In this document: positions 9,535 through 20,179 of the stretch, piece by piece
Numbering within the stretch: the stretch's first letter is position 1
Layout: each line of letters begins with the position of its first letter
NCBI GenBank assembly: GCA_963682025.1
Contig: OY821519.1
Location: 165,406,042-165,470,041 of the forward strand
Direction of reading: 5' to 3'
DNA: 64,000 nucleotides
From: Cordilura impudica
Lineage: Eukaryota > Arthropoda > Insecta > Diptera > Scathophagidae
The notes under the pieces: model-generated
Told to the model about the DNA's origin: nothing
Database searches by the model: none
Seen by the model: the letters and a program-made list of their open reading frames with translations, nothing else
Position numbers and translations under genes: made by a program

Positions 9535-11972
9535 CTATCTATCTATGTGGACGATCTGTCCAGGATATTGCGGAATGGGCGTTTCACTTAGAGTGATCTT
9601 GTTCGGATGGCGTTCGTATTTATTCTCCTTGCATATTTTACATATCCCCGTCAGTCGTCGTATTTTTGCGCTCATCTGTGGAAAGTAATATTTAGTCAAG
9701 ATTTGTTTCTTATTCTCTTCGCTATTTCTATGTGCCCTATTGTGTTCCCCAATGATCACTTTTTCTTGGTCTTCCTCATCCCGAAGGTCGGTTACCATGG
9801 TCCTGGTGTATCTTACCTTGTACCGACTAAAATTCTCCCGGAATATTTCTTGAAGTTTGCCGAGAATATTATCGGTTGTCTTGATGCAATTAATTACGGA
9901 CGGATTTAAATATGTTTTTAGAATATTCTTTAAGATTTCAGTGGAGGTGTCCGGTTCTACAATCGTGTGTCTATGATACGTTGGAAAGACTATCTCAAAT
10001 TTATACGATCGTGTATCATTGTCAGAAGAGATAATTATTTGGTTTTTGTAGACGTTCAGAGGGACATTTGTAAATTGAATTAAATTTTGAGATGAGCTCT
10101 CGTCGCTATGTTGCGTTGCAGTTATAGAATTTATGTGTGCAACTTCGTTTGGAGGTCTTGACAAAGCATCGGCTACGACATTGGTGCTACCGGGTTTATA
10201 AATCAATTCGTATTTAAAGTCCTCTAAGAATGCCTTCCATCTTTTGAGTTTGTGATTGGAGTTTTTATTATTCAGAGTATAAGTTAAAGGAAGATGGTCC
10301 GTAAAAATCTTTATCTTTGCCGAACCATAGAGGTAGTTCCGTAATGACTTCAAGGCCCACACTATCGCAAACATTTCTTTTTCATTTGTCGCGTAGTGTT
10401 CCTCTGATTTTTGTAGAGTTTTGGACAGGAATACAATTGGTCGGTCGTCTTGGGACAGAACTGCTCCAAGTGCATGGTTGGAAGCGTCCGTCGTCAAATG
10501 AAATTCCTTATTAAAGTCGGGATAGGCCAAGAGAACATCCTCTGATATTAGAGTTTGTTTCAACTTGTTAAAGGCATCAATGGCATCTCTGTCAAGATTT
10601 ATTTTGATTTTGCTTGAAGCATGTTTAGACGCACGTCCTCCTTCCCCTCTTAAAAGATTTGTTAGGGGCTTTGCTATCTTAGCGTAGTCCCTTATAAATC
10701 GTCTATAAAAATTAGCAAGACCCAGAAAGGATCTCAAATCCTTTAAGGTTTTCGGTGTCGGAACTTTACTGATTGCCTCTACTGTCTTAGGATTGGTCTT
10801 AATTCCAGATTCAGATATTATAAAGCCTAAAAACTCTACTTCGCTTTTCAGAAACTCGCACTTGTCTAATTGGACTTTCATGTTCGCCCGTTCGAGAGTT
10901 TTGAAAATAATTTGCATATTCTGTAAGTGTCTTTCTTCATCCTCCGCAAAAATAATAATGTCGTCTATGTAGACGAAACAAATTTTGCCTATATGCTCCC
11001 GTAAAATGTCGTCCAACGCTCTTTGGAAAATGGACGGGGCATTCTTCAAACCGAACGGCAATCTGGTGAACTCGTATTTACCGTTGTTCACTGAGAATGC
11101 AGTTTTTTGCATATCGCTTTCCCTTAGTGGTATCTGGTGGAAACCACTTTTCAAATCTATTACAGAAAACCATTTGCTCTTAGATAATTGTGGCAAAACG
11201 TCATTTATATTTGGGATCGGGTATTTATCGGGTACTGTCACGCTATTGATTTTCCTATAATCGATAACAAGTCGAAATTTCTTTTTGCCAGAAGCGTCGG
11301 CCTTTTTTGGCACGATCCATATTGGAGAGTTAAAGGGTGACCGTGATGGTCGAATAATACCCTGATCTAATAGTTCCCTGATTTGACTTTCTACCTCATC
11401 TTTAAGGTGCATTGGATATGGATAATACCTTGAATAAACGGCATCTTCATTTTTGGTGTGTATTTCACCAACAACTGAAGTTGTATAGGTTAATCTTTCA
11501 TTTGGGTCACTAAACAATTGTGCGTATTTTTCAATTATTTTCCCGAGTTTTTTCTTTTGTTCTGTTGTCATGTGATCATTTCGAACATTTATAGTGTTCA
11601 CAGATTGGGATGGCTGTTGTTTTATGTTAACTTTTATTCTACCTTGAATAATCATATAGTTATCGGCGGTATGAATAGTAGCTGATAATTTCTTCAAGGT
11701 ATCATTTCCCAATATTCCGTGAAAGGACTTTAAAGTTGGGAGCAGAAAAAATTTGATTTTACTATTATGAAACAGATTGATGAATGTGTGTTGGGATATT
11801 TCAGTTCTACCGTTTACAGAATTTGCGTAAAAGTTTTCGTCGTTAGGGATGGGATTTTTAACTAATTGGGGTTGAATATAATTCTTATTTGAACCAGTGT
11901 CAATGAGAAATTTTAGAATTTGGCCTGAACTCGTCCTACATTGAAAATATGGGAGGGACGAGTTCGTTAGTC
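9535..11972 (-). pseudogene. pol: pol: protease, reverse transcriptase, RNase H and integrase zinc finger
   Basis: After the -1 slip at 11973-11979 the frame is open for about 810 codons. The protease motif LKFLIDTGSN lies near 11915-11895 and GILGNDTL near 11725-11700. RT has WIVPKKAD, FRLVIDYRKIN, FSVIDLKSGFHQIPL and the YIDDII box near 10965. RNase H has TTDASNHALGAVLSQ and FTDHLPLTY. The integrase N-terminal H-H-C-C finger (EHNRAH ... CKICKEN) lies at about 9760-9620. The frame ends at 9535 within HID of the integrase core. There a repeated GATA-like motif (AGATAGATAG) creates a stop and a shift into the next frame. Apart from this break the enzyme looks functional. Confidence 0.9.
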
Positions 11973-13374
11973 TAAAAAATGGATGTCAACGAACTCTTGT
12001 GCATTGTCCTGTTCACTTTCAAAGTTTTCCCTATTTAATTCATTAATGTAATCGTCAAAGGGTGGGAGCTGTTCCTCATTTTCATAGTCTAAAATATCTG
12101 AATCGTAGTCGCTATTAGTCATTTCCCGTTCGTTGCCAGTATCCAAATGAAAATTTCTCTGCATCTTCATCGGTTGGCGGACTTGACCAGATGTGATTAA
12201 TGGTCTTTTGCCTGCAAATCTATCGTCCTGCGCAGGCCTGTTCATATAATTCACTCTTCTAGACTGTATGGATTGGTCAATGTCCATGGGTTCTGGTTGG
12301 GTTTGAGGTTTGGGTGCGGTTGGTCTTTGGGGTTGAAAATTCGGTGGTGAAAAAAATTGACGTTGAGGCATTTGATAATTCTGTTGCCGTTGAGGCCACT
12401 GGTTAGGAAAACTTTGCCCATGAGGTTGCATTGGCACACCTGTATTTCGGAATGGTTGTGATCTAAATGCCTGTCGAGTATAAGTCGGGGATAATTCTGA
12501 ATATTTCTCCGGGGAGGTAACTGAGGAGGCAGTTGGTGAGAAAATTTGTTCACCTTATTCGAATTTATATTAGCATTCGCATATTGGGTTCTGTACTGTT
12601 GATTCTCCAACTTCAAACACAAGTGGAGAGCCTGTGGCAGGTCTGTAGGTTCTCTTATACCAAGAAGCCTTGGCAAGTCACCTTTTAAACCTCGGACAAA
12701 AGTGTCCAGAGCCTTATCTCTGTATGTTTGGGTCAAGAGGTCTAATGCTTCCTTTCCCATTGTCATACTAGAAATCTTGTTCATAATTAAAGACAAATGT
12801 GAGTAAACAATTTGATAAAATTCCTGGAATGTGTTGTTGCCCTGCACCAATGTAGTCATCTGGTACTCCAGCGTTGTTAGGTCCCGTTTGTCCGCGTAAT
12901 GTAAAGTTAAGCATCTTGAGATGCAATCCCAGTTAAGTGGTGTATTATAAGATTCGAGAGCGGCGTCCGCATTACCAACAATTTTGTTCCTAATAACGCT
13001 CAAAATCCCGTAATATTTAGGAGATCCCTTGATTGAATCATAAACCCTCAAAATGCGCTCCACACTCTTTCTCCAAGAACTGTACTCGGATGGATTTCCT
13101 GAAAATTCGCGAAGACACCGAACTACATCGGGTATTTTGTCTAAGTCCGCGATATTCCCGTTATCGATTCCCTGATCAACACCCGATATGTCCGCGTTTG
13201 GGTTCATAAATTGACGAACGGCTATTTGGCACTGCTACAAATTCTCAAAACATCGTCAAAATCTACTGGTCTTGCGCCACCCTCCATATGATTGGGATTG
13301 GGATTTGGATTTGGATTAATAGGATTAGGAACATTAAGGATGGGAGGTCTGATAAGGTTACTTGGGTTAGCCAT
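11967..13374 (-). pseudogene. gag: gag of errantivirus, with two frameshifts
   Basis: The start is the ATG at 13374 (MANPSNLIRPP), followed by an Asn-Pro repeat, and the frame stops at 13222. The capsid part continues in another frame from about 13235 to about 12520 (RCLREFSGNPSEYSSW, LTLHYADKRDLTTLEYQM, FVRGLKGDLPRLL). The last 170 codons are in a third frame ending at 11967 (PQRQ and Gln/Pro-rich stretch, PMDIDQSIQSRRVNYMNRP, acidic tail). The MDIDQSI...YMNRP block is typical of errantiviral Gag and no zinc knuckle is present. Two single-base-type indels are enough to explain the breaks; sequencing or assembly error cannot be excluded in such a young copy. Confidence 0.85.
11973..11979 (-). 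promoter_or_regulatory. -1 programmed frameshift site, T TTT TTA
   Basis: The gag frame ends ATC CAT TTT TTA GAC TAA on the minus strand. T TTT TTA is a canonical -1 slippery heptamer in the gag frame, three to six bases before the gag stop. The shifted frame is open into the protease DTG motif. Confidence 0.8.
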
Positions 13375-13559
13375 TGTAGCTTTTTTCTTTTGACTTGATA
13401 TATTACAAAAATATAATTATTCTTCTCTCTTTAAACTCACTAAATGCCAGTATTATAAATCTAGTTCGTAAAAATTACTTTAGTTTTTTTCTTTTCCCTT
13501 AAAATTATTTGTATAGATCTTAATTCTTAAATTCTGTTTTTTCACACGTTTTCAAATTA

Positions 13560-14190
13560 TTGCAGAATTATTCGTACAAATTTAAATTTTTATTTTCTAT
13601 AATCTTAAAAATTTTAGTTTTCTTTGAATTTCTCGCACAATTTTCTTTTAAATTTTCCAAAATTCTGTCATTTTCACACTTTTCCAAAATATTTAAAAAT
13701 TATTTATATAAATTCAAATTTTATTTTCTATTAAAAAAAATTTTTGTTTTCTTTGAATTTCTCACAAAATTTTTCTTTCAAATTTTTATTTTAAATTTTC
13801 CAAAATTCTGTCGTTTTCACACTTTTCTAAAATATTTAAAAATTATTTATATAAATTCAAATTTTTATTTTCTATTAAAAAAAAATTTTTGTTTTCTTTG
13901 AATTTCTCACAAAATTTTCCTTTCAACTTTTTATTTTAAATTTTCCAAAATTCTGTCGTTTTCACACTTTTCTAAAATATTTAGAAATTATTTATATAAA
14001 TTCAAATTTTTATTTTCAAAAAAAATTCGTTTTCTTTAAAAAGGTCTCACATAGTTTTTTTTCAAATTTTAAATTTTTCTAGATTCTGTCGTTTTCAAAA
14101 TTTTTCAAAATATTTTAAAATTATTCGTATAAATTTAAGTTTCAATTCTTAAAAAAAAATTTTCATTTTCTTTGAAGTTCTAACACAGTT
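13560..14190 (-). repeat. AT-rich tandem repeats in the errantivirus leader (~145-bp units)
   Basis: Four to five imperfect units recur, each with an AAAATATTTAAAAATTATTTATATAA core split by variable spacers, TTTTCTTTGAATTTCTCAC, and ATTCTGTCGTTTTCACACTTTTC. They lie in the 5' untranslated leader between PBS and gag. In gypsy this position holds an insulator made of repeated binding sites; no known Su(Hw) core was recognised here. Confidence 0.7.
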
Positions 14191-14519
14191 TTTTTTTTCA
14201 GATTTTATGAATTTACAATTTAAAAGTCACATTTACTTACAGTAAGATAAGCGGCCACATGAGTCCAAAAATAGGAGTATTTTCCCTTTCCCAGTGTACT
14301 AGGGGACTCGATATTTTCTTTCGGCTCATGCGAGTTGCCTCTGTAGACAGCCTCTATTCCACTTATCTGCCAGATGACGACTGTGGTCCTTGTGGTCTCC
14401 TCGGTTGGTGTAGCCTTTGGGGTACTTTTAAGCTGATGACCGTCGCATTACAGCCTTCAGTTGTAAACAGCCTTTGGGTTGATAATCTTTTGAATGGCTA
14501 TAGTTGTATTTCAGTTCTA

Positions 14520-14805
14520 GCAGCCTTCAATTTGTCCAGCAGCCTATGGGATACTTTATTTGTCCAGTAGCCTATGGGATACTTTAATTTGTCCAGTAGC
14601 CCATGGGATACTTCCAGTTTTTTTTTTTGTAGCTTATGGGGTACTTTCAGTTTTTTGGTAGCCTATGGGGTACTTTTAATTTGTCCAGTAGCCTATGGGA
14701 TACTTTCGTTTTTTTTTTTTTGGTAGCTTATGGGGTACCTTTAAATTTTTTGGTAGCCTATGGGGTACTTTTAATTTGTCCAGTAGCCTATGGGATACTT
14801 TCGGA
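14520..14805 (-). repeat. second leader array, CCTATGGGATACTTT units (29-60 bp)
   Basis: Plus-strand units alternate between AGCCTATGGGATACTTTAA plus TTTGTCCAGT and AGCTTATGGGGTACTTTTA plus TTTTTTGGT, repeated about eight times just inside the PBS. They are part of the errantivirus leader, non-coding, and likely generated by slippage or template switching during reverse transcription. Confidence 0.75.
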
Positions 14806-14811
14806 CTTTAA

Positions 14812-14823
14812 CGTTGGGCGCCA
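14812..14823 (-). promoter_or_regulatory. primer-binding site TGGCGCCCAACG
   Basis: The minus strand reads TGGCGCCCAACGTTAAAGTCC directly after the 5' LTR. This TGGCGCCCAAC type is complementary to the tRNA-Lys 3' end used by gypsy-group elements. Confidence 0.88.
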
Positions 14824-15090
14824 ATTAATTATTTTTACGTTTAATAAATAAAAAACATTTTTACTTTTTATTACAACTGCTTTATTTAAAACCAAAAACC
14901 AAACTGAAACTAAACTTAATTTTTATTTCTTATAAAGTTTTACTTAAAACTATTGACACTGCAAAAACGTAAGTATGACAAGCCACCACATCCGCAGCAA
15001 ACAAAATAATTCTTTGGAATTTTGTCTGCTTCGAATACTGCAAACAAGTAGTTTTTTTTTATTCAGTTGACAACGAATTTGTTGTTAACT
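14823..15090 (-). repeat. 5' LTR of errantivirus
   Basis: This 268-bp LTR is near-identical to 7060-7324, starts AGTTAACAACAAATTCG on the coding strand and abuts the right TACA target duplication (15091-15094). AATAAA signals are present on the coding strand. Confidence 0.93.
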
Positions 15091-15094
15091 TACA

Positions 15095-16095
15095 TATTGG
15101 GGGTTTTTTTTGTTCGTTCAATTCGTCTTACCAATTTCTGTCCGATGTGTGCATACAATTTATATATTTATATTATATGTCTCAAACGACATATTGTTTT
15201 TTCCAATATTTTGTATCACATTGATTGTGTTTAATTCATCTCAACAATTTCGGTCCGATGCCAAGAATCATTTCCTATCTTTTATCTTAAGATTTTCAGA
15301 ATCATCATGGGACACGGTCTATCAGTATTTTAAATGCTCGTGGACAATAAAAATTTGCTGGTTCCTATCTCTTCACTCTTGTTCATGTCACAAAATCATG
15401 GTTTGCACATCCTCTATTATATATGATTCTTGTTCTTGGCTGTAGCTGATATGGCATGCACAATGTGCACATACATGCTGAGTAACTTATCACCTTTTGC
15501 ACATTCTCTTTCTTTCTTTGTTTTTGTTGTAACTGCGTCCCGTTACTTTTTTGCCTACAACAACAACAAGACATATGTTCGTCTGGCTAATTGTATTGAC
15601 GCACTCATATGTTTGAGTAGATGGCTGGTGATAAGGAAAACCACCCCTATATAGTCCTTTCTCGCTCTCTCTTTAATTTACTATAGGTTAAGATTTATTT
15701 GACTTGTTAGCTCCTAAGAGATCATATTTTGAAATAGAAAACAGTGTCTTTCTTATAAATAAATAAGCAGTTTAGTCGGGTTTATTCCGAACATCCTATA
15801 TATAGGACGTTATCCATGTCTAAGTAATTAAATATAAATTTTTGTTTCGACGTCGGATTTACCATCTACATCAGCTTCGGAGTTACCATCGACCATATCG
15901 ATGACGGTTACTCGATCCAGTGATAAATTGCGCTCCGTGGAATCAATTGGACATGTATCGCATCTGATATCTGTAGCCAAACTGCCGTCAAACAGATAGA
16001 TACTGCAAGTTTTTTTTTTTACAATATGCGGTTTGTAAATGTTGGCAGAAAAAATTGTGCAAAAGAAAGTGCTAAGCTAGCAGTGGATAGAGAGT
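15095..16095. other. flanking DNA, unassigned (possible degraded LTR edge near 15708-15790)
   Basis: No convincing coding frame was found. TGTTAGCTCCTAAGAG at about 15708 and TTATTCCGAACA at about 15783-15794 look like LTR ends, and a Ser/Thr-rich frame follows (about 15845-16010). I could not identify a family, so no element is claimed. Confidence 0.3.
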
Positions 16096-16260
16096 AGATA
16101 GTATATAGGAGAACTTGGAATTTGAATTTTTGCCACCAATAGATGGACGAAGACGGCGCTGATAATTAGATCTTCTGGTTGCGGTTTAGACTAAGTGGTT
16201 CGTAAAAGAAATGACTTGAGGGCAAGATACTTGTGGCTTGTCTGAAAAAATTTTTTAGAC
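16096..16260 (+). repeat. left inverted repeat of the polymerase-bearing element
   Basis: It begins AGATAGTATATAGGAGAAC, continues through TTTTTGCCACCAATAGATG and TTAGATCTTCTGGTTGCGGT, and reaches TGACTTGAGGGCAAGA. It matches the reverse complement of 22829-23024 over its length; the right copy has one extra ~43-bp internal unit. Confidence 0.8.
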
Positions 16261-16264
16261 TTTT

Positions 16265-16432
16265 CGAATATGTCATTTCCAGTTTTATTGCCGGCACTTG
16301 AAATTTTCAAACAAAATAACCCAAACTTCAGCATCAACATTTATGAATTAAAGAAAACAAATAATAAGTTTAAAGTTGTGGCCCCGGCAAGACAATCCAA
16401 AACTGTCAAAGAGTACCATATTAATTTGATCT
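16265..16432 (+). pseudogene. inverted duplicate of part of the PolB gene
   Basis: This 168-bp piece encodes on the plus strand the same segment (MSFPVLLPALEIF, NFSINIYELKK, VVAPARQSKTVKEYHINL) that the main relic encodes on the minus strand at about 20965-20806. The two are almost identical at DNA level. It lies directly between the left inverted repeat and the opposite-facing C-terminal PolB remnant, so the element changes direction at about 16432. Confidence 0.8.
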
Positions 16433-16967
16433 AAAATTCTCAAAAATATCCGACAAATTAAAAACAGCGCTCTTAAGATACAACAACATGTAGTCTTTAA
16501 GAGTACTACATTGAAATAAATTCCAATCCATTTTAGCAAAAGTATAGTCTTCCTCAGAACAATCACTGTCATCTAAATGATTATAAAAATGCTCTCTGTT
16601 GGGTAAAGACTGCTCATTTAGTTTTTAAAAACTATCAACATAGTCGTATGGGAAAACGCCTTTCCTATTCATAACTTCGACATGTTCTTGTTTAGGGTAT
16701 TTCTTGTTGAGTATCTTAAAATCTTCTTTATTTAAGTAGCTTGCCAACTTTTCTATACTGGAATTTAAAAACCTGTTCGAATCTACAAAATTTAATGTGC
16801 ATTTTATTTTATGTCCGCATAAATTTTTTTTGGTCATTGAAATATATAGCTCCTTATTACATGGTATAACTGAAAGATCACTACCTAATTCTGTAATAAA
16901 AAGATGGATATCAGACCTACTTAAATTATGAAAGGCAATTGGTATAAAAGGTACGATGAACTTATTA

Positions 16968-19900
16968 TACCCTCCACTCCAGTGTGCAGAGGGTATATAT
17001 AAGTTTGTCATTCCGTTTGTAATAATTAGAAAAAAAATTTTGGACCCCATAAAATATATATATTTGTGATCCTTATAACAACCGGAGTTGAATAGCGATG
17101 TCCGTCTGTCCGTCTGTCCGTCTGTGGAAATCACGATGGCGGCATCAATCGGGCAGATAGGGTGCTCGCTGACATAAAAAATGATTCAGTAACATCCTGA
17201 AAAGTTTGCTATTTAAAATCGTCCAAATCGGTCGATTAGGGCCCGAGATTTGAATGAAGGACTAAAAAAAGTCTTGAAAAAATATAATTTTCTATGTTCT
17301 TGTTACGATCACGCCCTCAATAGGATAGCTAAGGTGATCATTTTTATGATGAATGATTCTCCAATTTCATGGGAAGATTTCTATTTCAAAAATCATTAAA
17401 ATCGGTGGAACAGGTCTAGGGAAATCTCTGTAAAATTAAAAAAAAAATTAAAAATATGATGTTTCTATAATCTTCTTGTTGTTATTCTTAATGTTATATT
17501 GTTGTCATATCTGGACTTGTTGTTTTTGTGGTCGTTGTGGTAATAATATAATAAAAACTAACCCTTTGTACATTTTTTTATCAACTCTGGTAGAAAAATT
17601 TAAAAGTTTTCATTGTTTTTACATCACTAAAAAAAATTTACTAGATTATTTCTGTCATTGCCACGAGCCCGCCTGCAAAGTTTCAGATCGATTGGGTCAC
17701 AAGAAAGGGGTTAAAATCGATCCAAAATTTTTTCGACAAGCAGACACTACGAGTTAATATAAAGGGAGTAAAAATTCACCAGCATCTAAAGCAAATAATT
17801 CTAAAATACCTAGTTGTTAATAAAAAGAAAACAATGTAAATTTAGCAAAAAAAATTTTTATGTATTAATTTATTTAAAGAGAAAAACACAAAAATAACGT
17901 TTGATGTTGTATTTTGTGTGTGTAATATTTACATATACATACATACACATATTAAATAATACAAATAATATACATATATTCTATATATTCTATATATGTA
18001 TATCCATAATAACTGCATGTTAGAAATAAATCGGTATATTATTTTATTTACATAAAATTCTGCAATATTTTGTTGTGGGGTAAATACATTTCTTTTGCAT
18101 TAACAGAGTGTCATTTCATTTAGCTCAGCGTGACTATGCCACAGTAGATGGCGCCAAAATTTTTGTTCTAATTAGCTTTGCAATAGTTATTTCTATTTTA
18201 ACATGAATGTCAATATATTCAAATATATATTAGACATAACAATGTTAAGAGTATACACGGGCTGGTCTTTTATTTCATAAGTTTTTTCATTATTCTTTTA
18301 CAAATATGAACATAAGTTTGGCATATTAACTTTTTGTTGTCTTTACAAAATAGAGTTACCGAGTTATCAATGAGTTTTTTGCTTTCAAAGAAGTTCTACA
18401 TAGTTATATAGAATTATTATTCTGCTTTACCTACAAAATATCTGATTGCGATTACATCTAATTTTTAAAAATTGTTTATAATTACTAAAGCATTATTATT
18501 CACATAAATACAATATTGAACTTTTTAAACTTTCCATTAAAATTTAAGAAAATATCAATTCTAAAAACTGGAATTAAAATTTCCAATTATAAATTAGAAA
18601 ATATTAACTGAATTTCAGAAAATCATATCAAAACGTCGGAAATAATAATTTTAAATTTAGAAGACATCAATTGCATCTTTAATATACATATAAATTTTAT
18701 TCGTTAAACACAAATTGAAATTCCAAAAAAAAAACACCAAAAATGTTTACATTTAAAAAATGTTTACATTAAAAAAAAATATTGGCATTTAGGAGAAATT
18801 AATAGCTTTTCAGAACTTCTTTTAACGATTGTCGAATCGTTAAAAAAGAAAAGCAAAATTATCAGTAAAATTTTTAAACGATATTCGCTATTGTTAAAGT
18901 CAGCTGTTGTTGTTATCTAAACGACAACCATTTTTGTGTTGTTTATTGTATCGCTAAAAACTTAAATTTTTAGGTTGAAATGTCGTCATACATAAATAAA
19001 ATTCATAAAATAGTGAAAATATTTTGCTTCTATTAAAAAACTTTTTTATATAAATAAAAAAATTAAATAGCATATTCAATTCATTATTTCATTTTCAAAT
19101 AAATAAACAGAAATATTAGTAAAAAAAATAGAGATATTAAACATAAACATAAAATCATCCTGTCAAACACGAAGTAATTTGTTTTTTCTATTCTTCTTTG
19201 TGTTTTTCGCTTATTTTAACAGAGATGCCACTCGTTTACAATTTAAATAAATAGAAAAATAGATTTGTCAACTGTCGTTAAGATGTGTGTACTTAGTGAA
19301 TCACTTAATCCTCAGTGCAAACAACAAAAGCTGTCGATATATTTTGCGATTGTCGGATCGTTGAAATTCTGTCGGATCGTTGAATTCGCACTACAGAAAA
19401 CATTAATTTAAATTCAATGAATTTTAGAAAACCTCAAATGATATTTAAGAATTGCGAACATAAAAATTGTTATATAAATAAACGCAATTTGATGAGAATG
19501 TTATTTATATATATATATATTTTATTTTTAAAAATTTTTTTGTGGATGAATATTTGAAGTTTTTCAGAAAATAGAGATAACAAATTATTTTTTTAAAATG
19601 TTTGAATTTGATGAGAATGTTATTTATATATATATATATTTTATTTTTAAAAATTTTTTTGTGGATGAATATTTTTGAAGTTTTTCAGAAAATAGAGATA
19701 ACAAATTATTTTATTTAAAATGTTTGGGACATTTGATTTTTTGCGTTTGGCATCCCTAATTTGATTATTTATTATTATAAATTTATTCTCTATGTTTTCC
19801 AAATATGGCAATATTTTAATAAAAATGTTGAGAGAGCTTTTTTTTGGTTATTATTTTGGTACTCCATCCGACCTATATGGCCGCAATGAAAAAATATTTC

Positions 19901-20179
19901 GCCAGTTAAAAGAAACTATACAGCCATCTCCAATTAGCACGATTTAATGCATATAGCCACCCTACACAACCATTACCTTTGCAATGGAGGTTAAGGCGAG
20001 CTATTTAATTAGCAAAAACTAAATTAAACGAGAAGTTATGTCATATAACCGGAAACGCATGCACATAGGAAACGCATGCATATTTTTCCAATATTTTGTT
20101 TACATATATTATCAATACTCAAACCGAGGTGGAGGGTATCAAAGATTCGGCACAGCCGAATTTAACACTCTTACTTGTT
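16968..20179 (+). mobile_element. Helentron/DINE-like element, family 2, inserted in the PolB relic
   Basis: The left end is a hairpin TATACCCTCCACT...AGAGGGTATA followed by a GTCY tract (GTCCGTCTGTCCGTCTG, about 17100). The right end has GGAGGGTATC, a hairpin ATTCGGCACAGCCGAAT and the terminus CTTACTTGTTTTT at 20166-20178. The architecture is the same as family 1. PolB motifs resume on both sides, which supports an insertion. The interior (17760-19850) has no coding frame. Confidence 0.65.
19488..19727 (+). repeat. tandem duplication, ~118-bp unit x2
   Basis: Two adjacent copies start TTTGATGAGAATGTTATTTA, contain (TA)n and TTTTTTTGTGGATGAATATTT, and end with AGAGATAACAAATTATTTT. They differ at only a few positions and lie inside the family-2 element. 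Confidence 0.85.

Larger units (their letters stand above)
7060..15090 (-). mobile_element. gypsy-group errantivirus, full length with gag, pol and env
   Basis: LTRs at both ends (7060-7324 and 14823-15090) differ at only about four places. They start AGTTAAC/AGTGAAC and end AATT on the coding strand, and a TACA target duplication (7056-7059, 15091-15094) flanks them. That is the signature of errantiviruses. The PBS is TGGCGCCCAACG. Reading 5' to 3' on the minus strand: leader with tandem repeats, gag, a T TTT TTA slip site, pol (PR, RT, RNase H, IN), env, a purine tract and the LTR. Near-identical LTRs and a clean target duplication mean a recent insertion. Nevertheless gag carries two frameshifts and integrase one, while env is open. 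Confidence 0.93.

Noticed and set aside
13560..13901. Phe/Lys/Leu-rich plus-strand frame of 113 codons
   Set aside because: It lies in the tandem AT-rich leader of the errantivirus and repeats with the DNA unit.
14636..14851. Plus-strand frame with repeated SLWGTF motifs
   Set aside because: It is produced by the CCTATGGGGTACTTT leader repeats; orientation is opposite to the element's genes.
16968..17134. N-terminal ~55 residues of the open frame that ends in PolB motifs at 16625
   Set aside because: These residues are encoded by the end of the inserted Helentron-like repeat (GTCY tract); only the part below ~16967 is PolB.
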